Source: Prevotellaceae bacterium UBA7017
Lineage (GTDB): Bacteria; Bacteroidota; Bacteroidia; Bacteroidales; Bacteroidaceae
DNA: 64,000 nucleotides
Assembly: GCA_002449535.1 (NCBI GenBank)
Contig: DJWZ01000062.1
Coordinates: 16,405 to 80,404 of the forward strand
Direction: 5' to 3'
In this document: positions 35,736 through 44,714 of the stretch, in pieces
How positions within the stretch are numbered: position 1 is the first letter of the stretch
Layout of the letters: every line of letters begins with the position of its first letter
Made by a program: the position numbers and the translations under genes
Notes under the pieces: model-generated
Seen by the model: only the letters and a program-made list of their open reading frames with translations
The model's database searches: none
Told to the model about the DNA's origin: nothing

Positions 35736-35801
35736 TACCTTTGCACCATGGCAAAGAAAAATTTACCAATACTACAAAATTTTCACAAATGTTTTTCCTG
35801 A
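35736..35801 (+). pseudogene. orphan promoter with a 17-codon gene stub
   Basis: TACCTTTGC (35736-35744) is followed at once by an ATG at 35748 and MAKKNLPILQNF, then HKCFS and a stop. The first residues look like the start of a conserved gene, possibly an RlmD/TrmA-type RNA methyltransferase, many of which start with Lys-rich PLP(L/I)(L/E)N sequence; this match is tentative. The rest is absent, so this is probably the remnant of a gene truncated near element C. A real small ORF is possible but less likely. Confidence 0.35.
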
Positions 35802-35910
35802 AGATTTTTTACATTTTACTTCTCTCCCCTCACTCTATATGGCTGCAAGTCCCATAAACACTGGATTCAAACCGAGGGAGGGGACTGAGAGAGGTTAGAG
35901 GCTACAAATT
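35802..35910. other. intergenic sequence with G-rich inverted segments
   Basis: TCTCTCCCCTCACTC at 35822-35836 faces GAGGGAGGGGACTGAGAGAG at 35875-35894, a loose inverted pair. No gene seen. Confidence 0.45.
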
Positions 35911-36245
35911 CGTGGTCATTAAGGTCATGGTCATTAAGGTCATTAACGATTTCCAACTCAAAGGGTGTTTTCAGGGGCATAATATATAATATAATATTAT
36001 ATTATATATTATGAGCATTTTTTCATCCAAAATGCTTAATGACACTCATGACACATGACACACATGACCACTGTCTGTAAAAAATTCTCAAAAAAAAATT
36101 CAGAAAAATTCGTAAACCGCAATGGGGATGTCGTACCTTTGTCGATGGATTTGAGAAACAGGCAAAAATGATTTCTTCGGCGGGAGAAATTTTGCGCGTC
36201 CGCCGACGCGCTGGATTTTGTCCGCGGACTCGATTTTCAGGAAAA
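35911..36245. repeat. structured intergenic element C (GGTCATTAA arms)
   Basis: Left arm 35911-35948 carries four GGTCAT(TAA) units; right arm 36031-36073 carries inverted GTCAT units. Centre: a perfect 36-bp AT palindrome at 35978-36013. To the right lie a GCGCGTC-CGCC-GACGCGC hairpin (36194-36211) and the palindrome GTCCGCGGAC (36220-36229), each preceded by ATTTTG. A TACCTTTG promoter-like box at 36133-36140 points into these hairpins. The right arm is homologous to the array at 2355-2391. Confidence 0.7.
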
Positions 36246-36283
36246 CAAACTCTTACACCTGAGGGTATAAGCGGCAAAGCCGA

Positions 36284-37693
36284 TTACCTCACCACAGGGT
36301 CCCATGCTTCCACTGTGCCATTAGGGAAGGTCACTTCAAACTTTGAATCGTCGGTAAAGCGTATTATGGTGCCGTCGTTCATGATGCGGCAGTCTGTAGC
36401 GTTATTATATGGCTTGCCAAGCTGGAGCATGAAGTTGCAACGGCGGAGATAGCTTACCAGCGGCTTAAGGTCTTTGGCATTCTTGCTGCGACGGTCGAAG
36501 AAGGTACCGAACCACGGTCTTACGGCGGGCTTGCTGTCGTCACCGGGCTGAGATATCATTACATGCAGAATAGTGGCATTGATGCCGGCATGGAAATAGC
36601 GGTCGGCAATAGGTTTCAGTTTTTCAAAACTCCAGTCATCCTTGGCGACGCCAGTCCATCCACCATCGGTAAAGCTCTCAGCCCACACACGGTTCTTGCC
36701 ACTCTTGCGGGCTGCGCCCAAGGCAGCATCAACTTCCTTCTTACGGAATTTCTTGTCATTTACCCAAAATTCAGCCGCCACTTCGTCTGCAGCACTGCCA
36801 TACGTGATACTGCTTCCGGGGAAAGGACTGTGGGCATAGGGTTCACACCATGTGCGAAGACCATACTCATGGGCTTTCTCGGTAAGTCCCCCCATATATT
36901 CGCTGGCAACGAGGTCAGAGATGAGACGGTCTAAATCCTTCTTGCATACATCGTTAGTATAATCGAGGGGATAGCCATACCGCTGCTGGAATTTCTCGTA
37001 TATGGAGTCGGTATAGTTTTGTTTGCCACGCTCCCAGCTGTCAACGACAACAGTTGTCAGTGTTTTGCGGTCTTTTGCCGGAATACGACGCAGAATCTCA
37101 CCGATGAATGCCTCAAAGTGTTTCTTCACATGCGTCTTCGACAACTTATCGACCTCCAGTCCCTCTGCCTCGTCTGAACATGGTCCGCAAGAGACGTCTG
37201 TTCCCTGCTTTGTCTTACAAATCTCTATGCCCTCTGGCGTCCAGTTACGCATAGCCTCCTCAGGCTTCACCCACGGACCGCCTGACTGGCTCCAGCCCGG
37301 GCAGTTGAAGATACCCATCTCGATACCGAGCTTGCTGGCTGTCTTGAGGGCGGTATGAAGATTTTCCCACCATAGGGGACTCTGGAACTTATTATTGCCA
37401 AACGTCTCTCCCTCCCACGGCTTTTCCCAACGGGTACGGTTGCGGATGTCTGTAGCAAGGAAGGCAAGCGTTATGCCATTGTCCTTCATCCATTGCAGGT
37501 CTGCCTTTACGCCTTTAGGGTCAACGATTTCATTTACCCAATAGTAGTAACATCCCACCTTTATGCTGTCTGGAGGACAAAGGAACGAAGCCCATAACTG
37601 GTCACGACTGCTGGCAGCGGGATTGTCTTTCTTGCCTGCCATAGCAAACAATGTGCTCACAAGTAGGAGCAATATGGTAATAGAATTTTTCAT
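36284..37693 (-). CDS. GH106-like glycoside hydrolase (alpha-L-rhamnosidase-like)
   Basis: 469 codons from the ATG at 37693; a longer frame begins with TTG inside the promoter. Signal peptide MKNSITILLLLVSTLFAMA. The sequence follows the N-terminal (beta/alpha)8 barrel of GH106: CYYYWVNEIVDPKGVKADLQ, GIEMGIFNCPGWSQSGGPWV, VDSWERGKQNYT, AADEVAAEFW and RVWAESFTDGG, where acidic residues would act. Characterised GH106 enzymes are about twice as long, with extra beta-domains; none follow here. Either a short subfamily or a cut-down enzyme. Confidence 0.7.
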   Translation of the reverse strand: MKNSITILLLLVSTLFAMAGKKDNPAASSRDQLWASFLCPPDSIKVGCYYYWVNEIVDPKGVKADLQWMKDNGITLAFLATDIRNRTRWEKPWEGETFGNNKFQSPLWWENLHTALKTASKLGIEMGIFNCPGWSQSGGPWVKPEEAMRNWTPEGIEICKTKQGTDVSCGPCSDEAEGLEVDKLSKTHVKKHFEAFIGEILRRIPAKDRKTLTTVVVDSWERGKQNYTDSIYEKFQQRYGYPLDYTNDVCKKDLDRLISDLVASEYMGGLTEKAHEYGLRTWCEPYAHSPFPGSSITYGSAADEVAAEFWVNDKKFRKKEVDAALGAARKSGKNRVWAESFTDGGWTGVAKDDWSFEKLKPIADRYFHAGINATILHVMISQPGDDSKPAVRPWFGTFFDRRSKNAKDLKPLVSYLRRCNFMLQLGKPYNNATDCRIMNDGTIIRFTDDSKFEVTFPNGTVEAWDPVVR

Positions 37694-37701
37694 ATCCGTT
37701 T

Positions 37702-37710
37702 GCAAAATTA
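37702..37710 (-). promoter_or_regulatory. -7 box of GH106-like gene
   Basis: TAATTTTGC on the minus strand ends 8 bp before the ATG, so the mRNA leader would be only a few bases. Confidence 0.6.
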
Positions 37711-37907
37711 CGAAAAATTTCCAATATCAACAAATTTATTCATAATTCGTCATTTTAACTCTTCATTCCTAACTCCTCATGGTCACTTCTGTCTCCGTTT
37801 CGTTGAACGAAATGGGATGTTCGTTGAAAAATTTTGGCTGAAAGAGAGTTTTATGCGAATTTTGCAGTCAAATTAAAATTGTATAATCTATTTTACGTAC
37901 AACGACT

Positions 37908-38294
37908 ATGAAGAAACTATTTGCAACATTTCTGATGTCAGGAGCCCTGCAGGCGACAATGGCGTATGACTATCCCTACCTGGTATTCCAGACGATGGAT
38001 GGTAATATGCAGGCAATGGAAACCGACGGGCTGACAATCACGTTTGCCAACGGACAACTTGTAGCAACCAACGGCAACAATTCGCAGACAATTTCCCTTG
38101 CGCATTTGAGCAAGATGTACTTCTCTGGAGACAATACCACAAACATTAAGAAAGTAGAACAAGCGACAGCGTCCGAACCCGACGAGGCAACAGAAATATA
38201 CGACCTGCAAGGACGCAAGGTTGAAGGTCAGAGGCAGGCTGGCATCTATATTTTGAAGTCTAAAAAAGGAATCCGTAAAGTTTACATAAAATGA
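37908..38294 (+). CDS. small secreted protein with type IX-like C-terminal sorting tail
   Basis: 128 codons. Signal peptide, a short beta-rich body (MDGNMQAMETDGLTITF, LSKMYFSG) as in the leader regions of many Prevotella surface proteins, and a C-terminal EIYDLQGRKVEGQRQAGIYI segment ending in basic KVYIK. That is the pattern of the T9SS type A sorting domain, which directs export across the outer membrane. Overlaps the next gene by 4 bp. The same body motif (NDGTTVTIMGKTFNISDISS) opens the neighbour, suggesting a partner or split protein. Confidence 0.75.
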   Translation: MKKLFATFLMSGALQATMAYDYPYLVFQTMDGNMQAMETDGLTITFANGQLVATNGNNSQTISLAHLSKMYFSGDNTTNIKKVEQATASEPDEATEIYDLQGRKVEGQRQAGIYILKSKKGIRKVYIK

Positions 38295-40225
38295 AAAAGA
38301 CATACCTGATAATATCGATGCTCGTGCTGACGATAGCAGCCGCAGCACAGACCCTGAACGTAAACGTCGGCAATGTGACATACCTGTTTCCGGCATCGCA
38401 GATAGGCGACATGACATACAACGACGGCACTACAGTCACCATCATGGGAAAGACCTTCAATATCTCTGACATCAGCAGCATGAAGGTAGATGACACTGAG
38501 GTGAAAGACAACGCTGTAAGTGTGGCTTACAACGGTGCTTCCGCTGCCATAACGGTTGCTGGTAATGTGGCACAATATCTTACAGTCAGCCAAAATGGAG
38601 CACATGTGTCAATAGAGCAGGGTAGCGATCTAGCAGAGGAGATTACATATACCCTTAGCGGAACATCGTCGGATGGTGAGTTCTATATGGCGGGGTCTTA
38701 CAAGGCTACTGTCGAGTTGGACGGCGTGACTCTTACTAATGTGACACCTATATATAGCGGTGCTGCTGTTCACATTCAGAACAGCAAGCGCATAAAGGTA
38801 AAACCCCTCACAGGCACTACGAGCACCTTGACAGATGCTACCGGCGGTTCACAGAAGGGGTGCCTCTATATCAAGGGGCATGCAGAGTTTGCCCAAAAGG
38901 GCACGCTAAACATTGTGGGCAACGTGAAGCATGGTATCAAGGCAGGTGAATACATCAGCCTGAAGAATGCCACCCTCAACGTGAGCTCTGCCGTTGGCGA
39001 CGGCATATCATGCAATGAATACTTCCTCATGGAGAGCGGCACGATAAACATCAGCGGCACCGGTGATGACGGCATACAATGCGACCTTGACGGCACTGCT
39101 TCTACTGGTGAGACAACCGACCATGAGGATGAGGATTCGGGAAATATGTATATATTGGGCGGCACCATCAAGATAACTACGACGGCTGCTGCTGCGAAAG
39201 GCCTGAAGGCTAATGGCGACATAAATATTTCAGACGGAGAACTGACGGTCAGTTGTTCGGGTACTGCAACATGGGACAGTGACGACCAGGAAGTGAAAGG
39301 CAGCACCTGCATGAGTGCCGACGGCAACATGGTCATCAGTGGAGGAACGATAGTGCTTACCAACACAGGTGCTGGCGGCAAGGGCATAAAGAATGACGGT
39401 ACACTTGCTATCAGCGACAATGCGAACCTCTCAGTGACCACCACTGGACAGATTGCCTACTGCTCAAGCAGCAGCAATACCACTATCAGAACTACCACCT
39501 CGTCTTCAACGACGGAGCGGCTCAGCGACGAGCTGAAGACTTCGCCAAAGGGCATCAAATCTGATGGTGCTATGACTATCAGCGGCGGAACAACAATCGT
39601 CAGCTCCAGCTACCACGAGGCTATAGAGTCAAAGAGCACCTTGGAAATCAGTGGCGGATATGTATATGCTTATTCCAGGGATGACGCCATCAATTCGAGC
39701 GGCAACATGACAATAAGCGGTGGCTATGTAATGGCAAATTCGAGCGGCAACGACGGAATAGATGCAAATGGCAATATGTATATCACTGGCGGCAATGTGT
39801 TTGCCGTAGCAACATCACAGCCGGAAGTGGGACTGGATGCCAATACCGAGAGTGGCTACAAGTTGTATATCTCTGGCGGCAACGTAGTGGCAATAGGCGG
39901 ATTTGAAAGTGGCGCAAGCATAACAAACGGCACAGCAAAGTCGGCAAGCTACAGCAAGGGCAGTTGGTACGGACTCTACAACGGCTCCACCCTTGCCTTT
40001 GCCTTCAAGGTGCCTTCCAACAGCAGCATGGGTTCTACCATGGCTGTATATACTGCAAACACTCCTGCTTTGAAGTCTGGGGTGACGGGCAGCGGCACCA
40101 GCTTCTGGAACGGCTACGGCTATGAGTCTTGCAGCGGCGGTTCTTCAGTATCACTGTCTTCGTATAGCGGTGGCAACGGTGGTCCAGGCGGTGGCGGGGG
40201 CTTCGGTCCTGGCGGCAGGTGGTAA
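38291..40225 (+). CDS. Cthe_2159-like beta-helix carbohydrate-binding protein
   Basis: 644 codons. Signal peptide, then a repeat-rich right-handed beta-helix: recurring G(T/N)(I/L)NISG, GDGI, GGKGIK and ISGG(Y/T) motifs, matching the Cthe_2159 domain (a calcium and polygalacturonate-binding fold described from Clostridium thermocellum). The tail is Gly-rich (GGNGGPGGGGGFGPGGRW) and ends in RW, which might be a surface or sorting signal; that is inference. Near a GH28-GH105 pectinase, so pectin binding is plausible. A paralogue is at 62424. Confidence 0.85.
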   Translation: MKKTYLIISMLVLTIAAAAQTLNVNVGNVTYLFPASQIGDMTYNDGTTVTIMGKTFNISDISSMKVDDTEVKDNAVSVAYNGASAAITVAGNVAQYLTVSQNGAHVSIEQGSDLAEEITYTLSGTSSDGEFYMAGSYKATVELDGVTLTNVTPIYSGAAVHIQNSKRIKVKPLTGTTSTLTDATGGSQKGCLYIKGHAEFAQKGTLNIVGNVKHGIKAGEYISLKNATLNVSSAVGDGISCNEYFLMESGTINISGTGDDGIQCDLDGTASTGETTDHEDEDSGNMYILGGTIKITTTAAAAKGLKANGDINISDGELTVSCSGTATWDSDDQEVKGSTCMSADGNMVISGGTIVLTNTGAGGKGIKNDGTLAISDNANLSVTTTGQIAYCSSSSNTTIRTTTSSSTTERLSDELKTSPKGIKSDGAMTISGGTTIVSSSYHEAIESKSTLEISGGYVYAYSRDDAINSSGNMTISGGYVMANSSGNDGIDANGNMYITGGNVFAVATSQPEVGLDANTESGYKLYISGGNVVAIGGFESGASITNGTAKSASYSKGSWYGLYNGSTLAFAFKVPSNSSMGSTMAVYTANTPALKSGVTGSGTSFWNGYGYESCSGGSSVSLSSYSGGNGGPGGGGGFGPGGRW

Positions 40226-40248
40226 AACGAGTGAAGAGTGAAAAAAAT

Positions 40249-40288
40249 AAGAGCGCGGTATGCAATCAAGCATGCTGCGCTCTTGTTC
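40249..40288. terminator. bidirectional terminator, copy 1
   Basis: Stem AAGAGCGC/GCGCTCTT (40249-40256 with 40277-40284) with inner pairing around TATGC/GCATG. Nearly the same hairpin is at 63703-63737. It lies between the beta-helix gene and the convergent M6 protease gene. Confidence 0.8.
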
Positions 40289-40310
40289 TGTCAAAAGTCC
40301 AAAGGTCCTG

Positions 40311-42071
40311 TTATTCGGGGAATTTCCCGTTGAGGATGTAGTTGACGATGAACATTACGTCGGGCATTCCAATGGTGCCGTCTTCGTTGGCATCTGCTGC
40401 AAGTTCGTTGAAGGACGCATCGGGAGTGCCGAGGATATAGTTGACGATGAACATCACGTCGGGCATACCTACCTCACCGTCACCGTTGGCATCACCGCGA
40501 AGATACCTGAAATTGAAACTGACGCTGTAGTCGGCATTTTGTACGATATTGTTTATCGGCTTGTCTATGGTGCCGTCCTTCGCCCAATAGTCTGTCAGCG
40601 AGGTTACTCCTTGCGTGCCAGGGAATGGGTCGCCGAGGAGGTCCTTTGCATATGTCTTTTCATCTACGGAATAGTTGAAATAGCCTATCAGCCTCCCGTC
40701 AGCTGGTACTATCGTTATGCCAGCCTTACCTTGTGTGCCGTTGGGCATACGTCCAATGCTGAAATTGTCGATGCTGGTATTGACATGCGTCACCAACATT
40801 CCTGTACCAGTATAATCTTTAAATCTGTAATACCACTTTTTGTCGTTAGGGATGGCTTCCAGAATCCAGTATTCGTTCTCGTTGTTGCCGGGTATCTTGT
40901 ATGCCTGCCCTCCGTCTTTCAGAGGTGTCAGCGTCACCTTCTGCGCTTCTGTAAGTTTCTGTATGTCATCAATCCATCCGAATAGGTAACGCTCAAATGC
41001 CGTGAGTGGGGTAGGGAGGCAGCCGTTGAGACGGTTTTCACCGCCGTCCATCAGCGACCATTCCTCCATGCTTTGATTGTCGTAGAGAGAGTCAGCCCAT
41101 TTTTTGCTGCTTGTGGCATAAAGGTCTGCAATACCCATAGCATGACAGAATTCGTGGGCAAAGACACCGATGCCGGCTATCTGCGGCTTGTTATCAAAAA
41201 GTTCTGTCTGAATTTCTGGCGTAAAATTCAGTTCATTGCTCATACCGGCTCTATGCACTTTTACATTATTGATAGTGCAGTAGGAGCCAGAGTTGTAGAT
41301 TACTTGTGGCCATACAGCTTTTCCTTCTCCTACCCATGCTGCTCCGTATCCTGCATAGATGATATATACGAGGTCAACATACCCGTCACCATCCTGGTCG
41401 TAGTCAGTAAAGTCAACGTCGTTCTCTGCTGCAGTACAGACATCCTTGATGAATTGGGCGTTTTTATTAGCGTAGTATGCGGCAGTATTGTCAACCTTGA
41501 AGGTGCCATAGATGTCAAACTGCGGAGAAAACTGTCCGCCGCTGCATTCTCTGAAATATTGAGCCACAGAACCCTGGCTTTTGGCAATGTGGCCATTTAC
41601 ACTGACGTCGGTTGTCATCTCCTCGCTGTTGAGGAAGTTCTCGAAATCGTCCTTGCCGAAAGTAAACTTTACATCGGAGAACTCAACCATTAGCACCAGC
41701 ACTTTCGGAGTACCCTCGCTTGGAAACAGACGGTATCCGGACAGGCGTCCGTTTGGAGAAGACGTTACTGACGACCTCATCATCTTTGCCAGGTTTTCGC
41801 TTGCCTGTGCTTGTTGTTGGTCGGCAAGGGCACTGAGGCTGTCAAGCTGTTCCTTGGATGCTGCGTGATAGTAGTTGCCATCGGAGTTGTAGAGTATTAC
41901 TTCCCCCTCACGGCTCTTGTAGAAGTGGATATGTTCGTCGCCAACCAATGTTGCAGAAACAGTACGTCCGTCGTTGAGGGTAATGTTCCTGAAGTAGCGC
42001 ACAGCCTTAGAAGCGCTGACGTTAATAGAAAAAAGTGTGGCAAAAGCCAGTATTATAGAGCGAAAAAGCAT
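40311..42071 (-). CDS. M6-family metalloprotease with dockerin-like repeats
   Basis: 586 codons from the ATG at 42071 (a second ATG at 42083 adds four). Signal peptide, M6/immune-inhibitor-A-type catalytic domain with the zinc site FAHEFCHAMGIADLY near residue 285, then a beta-sandwich. The last 60 residues hold two GD(A/E)NxDGxxGMPDVMFIVNYIL repeats, the pattern of type I dockerin calcium loops. No cohesin is visible here, so these may be anchoring or sorting modules. Follows the GH28-GH105 gene on the same strand. Confidence 0.88.
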   Translation of the reverse strand: MLFRSIILAFATLFSINVSASKAVRYFRNITLNDGRTVSATLVGDEHIHFYKSREGEVILYNSDGNYYHAASKEQLDSLSALADQQQAQASENLAKMMRSSVTSSPNGRLSGYRLFPSEGTPKVLVLMVEFSDVKFTFGKDDFENFLNSEEMTTDVSVNGHIAKSQGSVAQYFRECSGGQFSPQFDIYGTFKVDNTAAYYANKNAQFIKDVCTAAENDVDFTDYDQDGDGYVDLVYIIYAGYGAAWVGEGKAVWPQVIYNSGSYCTINNVKVHRAGMSNELNFTPEIQTELFDNKPQIAGIGVFAHEFCHAMGIADLYATSSKKWADSLYDNQSMEEWSLMDGGENRLNGCLPTPLTAFERYLFGWIDDIQKLTEAQKVTLTPLKDGGQAYKIPGNNENEYWILEAIPNDKKWYYRFKDYTGTGMLVTHVNTSIDNFSIGRMPNGTQGKAGITIVPADGRLIGYFNYSVDEKTYAKDLLGDPFPGTQGVTSLTDYWAKDGTIDKPINNIVQNADYSVSFNFRYLRGDANGDGEVGMPDVMFIVNYILGTPDASFNELAADANEDGTIGMPDVMFIVNYILNGKFPE

Positions 42072-42087
42072 TTGTATTATCATTATT

Positions 42088-42123
42088 CCTATTGGTCCTA
42101 TTAGCCCTATTGGACTTATTAGC
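42088..42123. repeat. 9-bp tandem repeat (CCTATTRGY)
   Basis: Four 9-bp units: CCTATTGGT, CCTATTAGC, CCTATTGGA, CTTATTAGC, filling the gap before the M6 protease gene. Related text lies at 45494-45509 in front of yebC. Confidence 0.75.
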
Positions 42124-42128
42124 CCAAA

Positions 42129-44714
42129 TTATTTCAGTTTCTCCATTTCTAATGATGCCCAGACGAAAGGTCCGATGCCCTTGGCGTCGTTGTCACGAAT
42201 GGGTTCAGACATGTAGTATTCGAAAGAGCCGTCGCGCATCGGATTGTTCTCTGGTCCTAAGCCGCTGACGGAACAGCATTTCGTCAAGCTGATGGTAGGG
42301 ATGCCGGCAGATGATGTCGGGGTGTCGATTCTGATGAAGTTCTTCAACAGTGCCTCATAAGCCTTCTTTCCCTTCTCCTTGTATGATTCGTCAAGATATC
42401 CTAAACGGGCTCCTTTCAGCATGACGTATGTAAACATTGCTGAAGCTGTTGATTCTAAGTAGTTGCGTGGGTCTTTTACGTCAAGCACATCATACCACAC
42501 ACCACTTTCCTTGTCCTGATATTTATATACGGCATCCATAGCCTGCTGTAGCATCGACTTTATCTCCTCGCGATGCTTGTAGTCCTCTGGCATTCCGTCA
42601 AGCACCTCTGTCATCGCCATCACGAACCACCCCAACGCCCTTGCCCATGTGTGTTGGCTGAGCCCGGTCTCTCTGTTCGCCCAGAACATGCTGTGCTTCT
42701 CGTCCCAAGCATGTTTCCAAAGTCCTGTCTGTTCGTCGTAGGTGCGGGCGAAGGTACGGCTAATCTGCTTGAAAGCATCGTCATAATATTTCGATGCCTT
42801 CTTGCCCCTCATGTCTTCGGCAGCTAAGACATAAAATGGTAATCCCATAAAAATGCCGTCGAGCCATACTTGGTCGTGGTATATCTTCTTGTGCCACCAT
42901 ACACCTTCCTTTGTGCGTGGCTGCTTCTCCAACTGCTTAAAGAAAGTCTGCAGGGCTTTGTCAAGCCCTTCCTGCGGGAACAGTTTGTTGAGGCGATAAA
43001 TGAAATGTGCCGTGCGGATGTTGTCGAGATTGAAGTCTTCGTACTTATATCCGGTGACATTTCCGTCTGCGTCAATCATCTGCTTGGCATAGCTGCAGAC
43101 ATATTCCTTCACATCGTCATTATGGTATGCTATCCAAGTGTCGAGCATACTTTCCAACTCTATTCCCATTACATACGACCATTTCCCTCGTGGGCGTTTT
43201 TTCTTGTCAGTGAAGTCGAGGTAAATAGGATTAGGATTACGTTGCATCTCGCTATAGGTCAGCCATTCGGAGTAGTGTCCGTTGAAGGGCAGTTCTGCAA
43301 GTACTTGTTCACCGTTGATAACCAGATTCTCAAAATGTATGTCGTGCGACTTTCCCGTCCTGCGTACTTTCTCACTTGTAACGCCGTTGAAGATGCAGTT
43401 CTTTACATTTATATTATATATCTGGTCGGCATCCTCAAGACCATTAAGCAGTATGCCATATTTTGATTTCTGGCATGTTACGTTTTCCATATACACATTC
43501 CTAACAGTTGGGATGTGTCCGCGTTCAGAGATTTCTTTTGGCTCATATACAAGGTTTATGCGTAGGACAGCCTCGCGGCATTGCCCTACTTCCACGTTCC
43601 TCATGTATACGCCTTCAGTGACGCCACCTCTGCATGTGTTTGTCTTGATGCGAAGTACGCGGTCAAGGTTAGGGGAGTCCATCTTGCAGTTTTCGGCAAA
43701 GACATTCTTCACGCCTGCTGATATTTCAGAACCTACCACGACTCCTCCGTGACCGTCTTCCATAGTACATCCTCTGATGATGATGTTTTTAGAAGGAGTG
43801 CCGTTTCTCCTTCCGTCGGCATTGCGTCCTGACTTAATGGCAATGCAGTCGTCACCAGTATGGAAGATGTTGTTTTCTATCAGTACGTTCTCGCATGATT
43901 CTGGGTCGCAGCCGTCACCGTTAGGACCATTGTTTATAATCTTGCAATTACGGATTGTGATATTCTTTGACAATACCGGATGTATTACCCAAAATGGTGA
44001 GCGTAACATGGTGACGCCGTCTATGAGAATGCTCTGGCATTCGTAGAAGCAGACTAATTGCGGACGCATGCCGTGTCCCATACCGAAGATACGCTGCTCT
44101 GTCGGTACACCGTTGTCCGACATCTTCAGCAGGGTGTTCCTGTTGGTGTCTCCTCCTGCTTCGTATGGCATCTTTTGGCTTTCGGGTGTCTTGCCTTCCT
44201 CGTATCCGTATTTCGTTGCTCCACACCACTGCCACCAAGTCTCTTTGCTGCCATTGCCGTCAATGGTTCCTTTGCCGGATATCGCAATGTTCTCTGCCTG
44301 ATAAGCATAGATGCAGGGGGAATAGTTCATGATGTCGAGTCCCTCCCAGCGTGTCTTCACGAGTGGGTAGAGGGCTGGCTCATAGGCAAAGAGTAGGGTA
44401 GCACCCTTTTCTATCACCAAGTTGACGTTCGACTGTATGCGGATGGCACCAGTCAGATATGCCCCCTCTGGAATAATAACTTTTCCGCCTCCTGCTTTCG
44501 AACAGGCAGCAATGGCTTTGTTGATAGCATTCTGATTGGCTTTTGCGGATGCTTTTGGTGAGGCACCGTATTTTGTTACTCTATAACTCTTGTCAGCAAA
44601 TGTGGGGGCAACGATGCTGCTCTCTATCTGCTTATAAAGTACATCATCCCATCCCTTAGCATTGCTGCTAAGAAATGGGATAATGCTAAGTAGTATTATA
44701 TTTAAGAATTTCAC
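42129..44714 (-). CDS. GH28-GH105 fusion: polygalacturonase plus unsaturated galacturonyl hydrolase
   Basis: 861 codons. Signal peptide; residues about 40-480 are a GH28 beta-helix with the four catalytic blocks NGDGCD, GDDCIAIKSG, GHGGVVVGS and RIKT. Residues about 500-861 are a GH105 (alpha/alpha)6 barrel with KIYHDQVWLDGIFMG, whose Asp is the usual proton donor, and SQHTWARALGW. GH28 cleaves pectin backbones; GH105 removes the unsaturated uronic acid left by lyases. The fusion lets one secreted or periplasmic protein do both. Its ATG overlaps the yebC stop, placing a carbohydrate enzyme behind housekeeping genes. Confidence 0.92.
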   Translation of the reverse strand: MKFLNIILLSIIPFLSSNAKGWDDVLYKQIESSIVAPTFADKSYRVTKYGASPKASAKANQNAINKAIAACSKAGGGKVIIPEGAYLTGAIRIQSNVNLVIEKGATLLFAYEPALYPLVKTRWEGLDIMNYSPCIYAYQAENIAISGKGTIDGNGSKETWWQWCGATKYGYEEGKTPESQKMPYEAGGDTNRNTLLKMSDNGVPTEQRIFGMGHGMRPQLVCFYECQSILIDGVTMLRSPFWVIHPVLSKNITIRNCKIINNGPNGDGCDPESCENVLIENNIFHTGDDCIAIKSGRNADGRRNGTPSKNIIIRGCTMEDGHGGVVVGSEISAGVKNVFAENCKMDSPNLDRVLRIKTNTCRGGVTEGVYMRNVEVGQCREAVLRINLVYEPKEISERGHIPTVRNVYMENVTCQKSKYGILLNGLEDADQIYNINVKNCIFNGVTSEKVRRTGKSHDIHFENLVINGEQVLAELPFNGHYSEWLTYSEMQRNPNPIYLDFTDKKKRPRGKWSYVMGIELESMLDTWIAYHNDDVKEYVCSYAKQMIDADGNVTGYKYEDFNLDNIRTAHFIYRLNKLFPQEGLDKALQTFFKQLEKQPRTKEGVWWHKKIYHDQVWLDGIFMGLPFYVLAAEDMRGKKASKYYDDAFKQISRTFARTYDEQTGLWKHAWDEKHSMFWANRETGLSQHTWARALGWFVMAMTEVLDGMPEDYKHREEIKSMLQQAMDAVYKYQDKESGVWYDVLDVKDPRNYLESTASAMFTYVMLKGARLGYLDESYKEKGKKAYEALLKNFIRIDTPTSSAGIPTISLTKCCSVSGLGPENNPMRDGSFEYYMSEPIRDNDAKGIGPFVWASLEMEKLK

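Noticed and set aside
36168..36452. 94-codon plus-strand frame starting in element C
   Set aside because: Most of it is antisense to the well-supported GH106-like gene, and the residues have no family look. The promoter box before it is reported separately.
40260..40985. 241-codon plus-strand frame
   Set aside because: Entirely antisense to the M6 protease and its dockerin-like tail; composition is that of a shadow frame.
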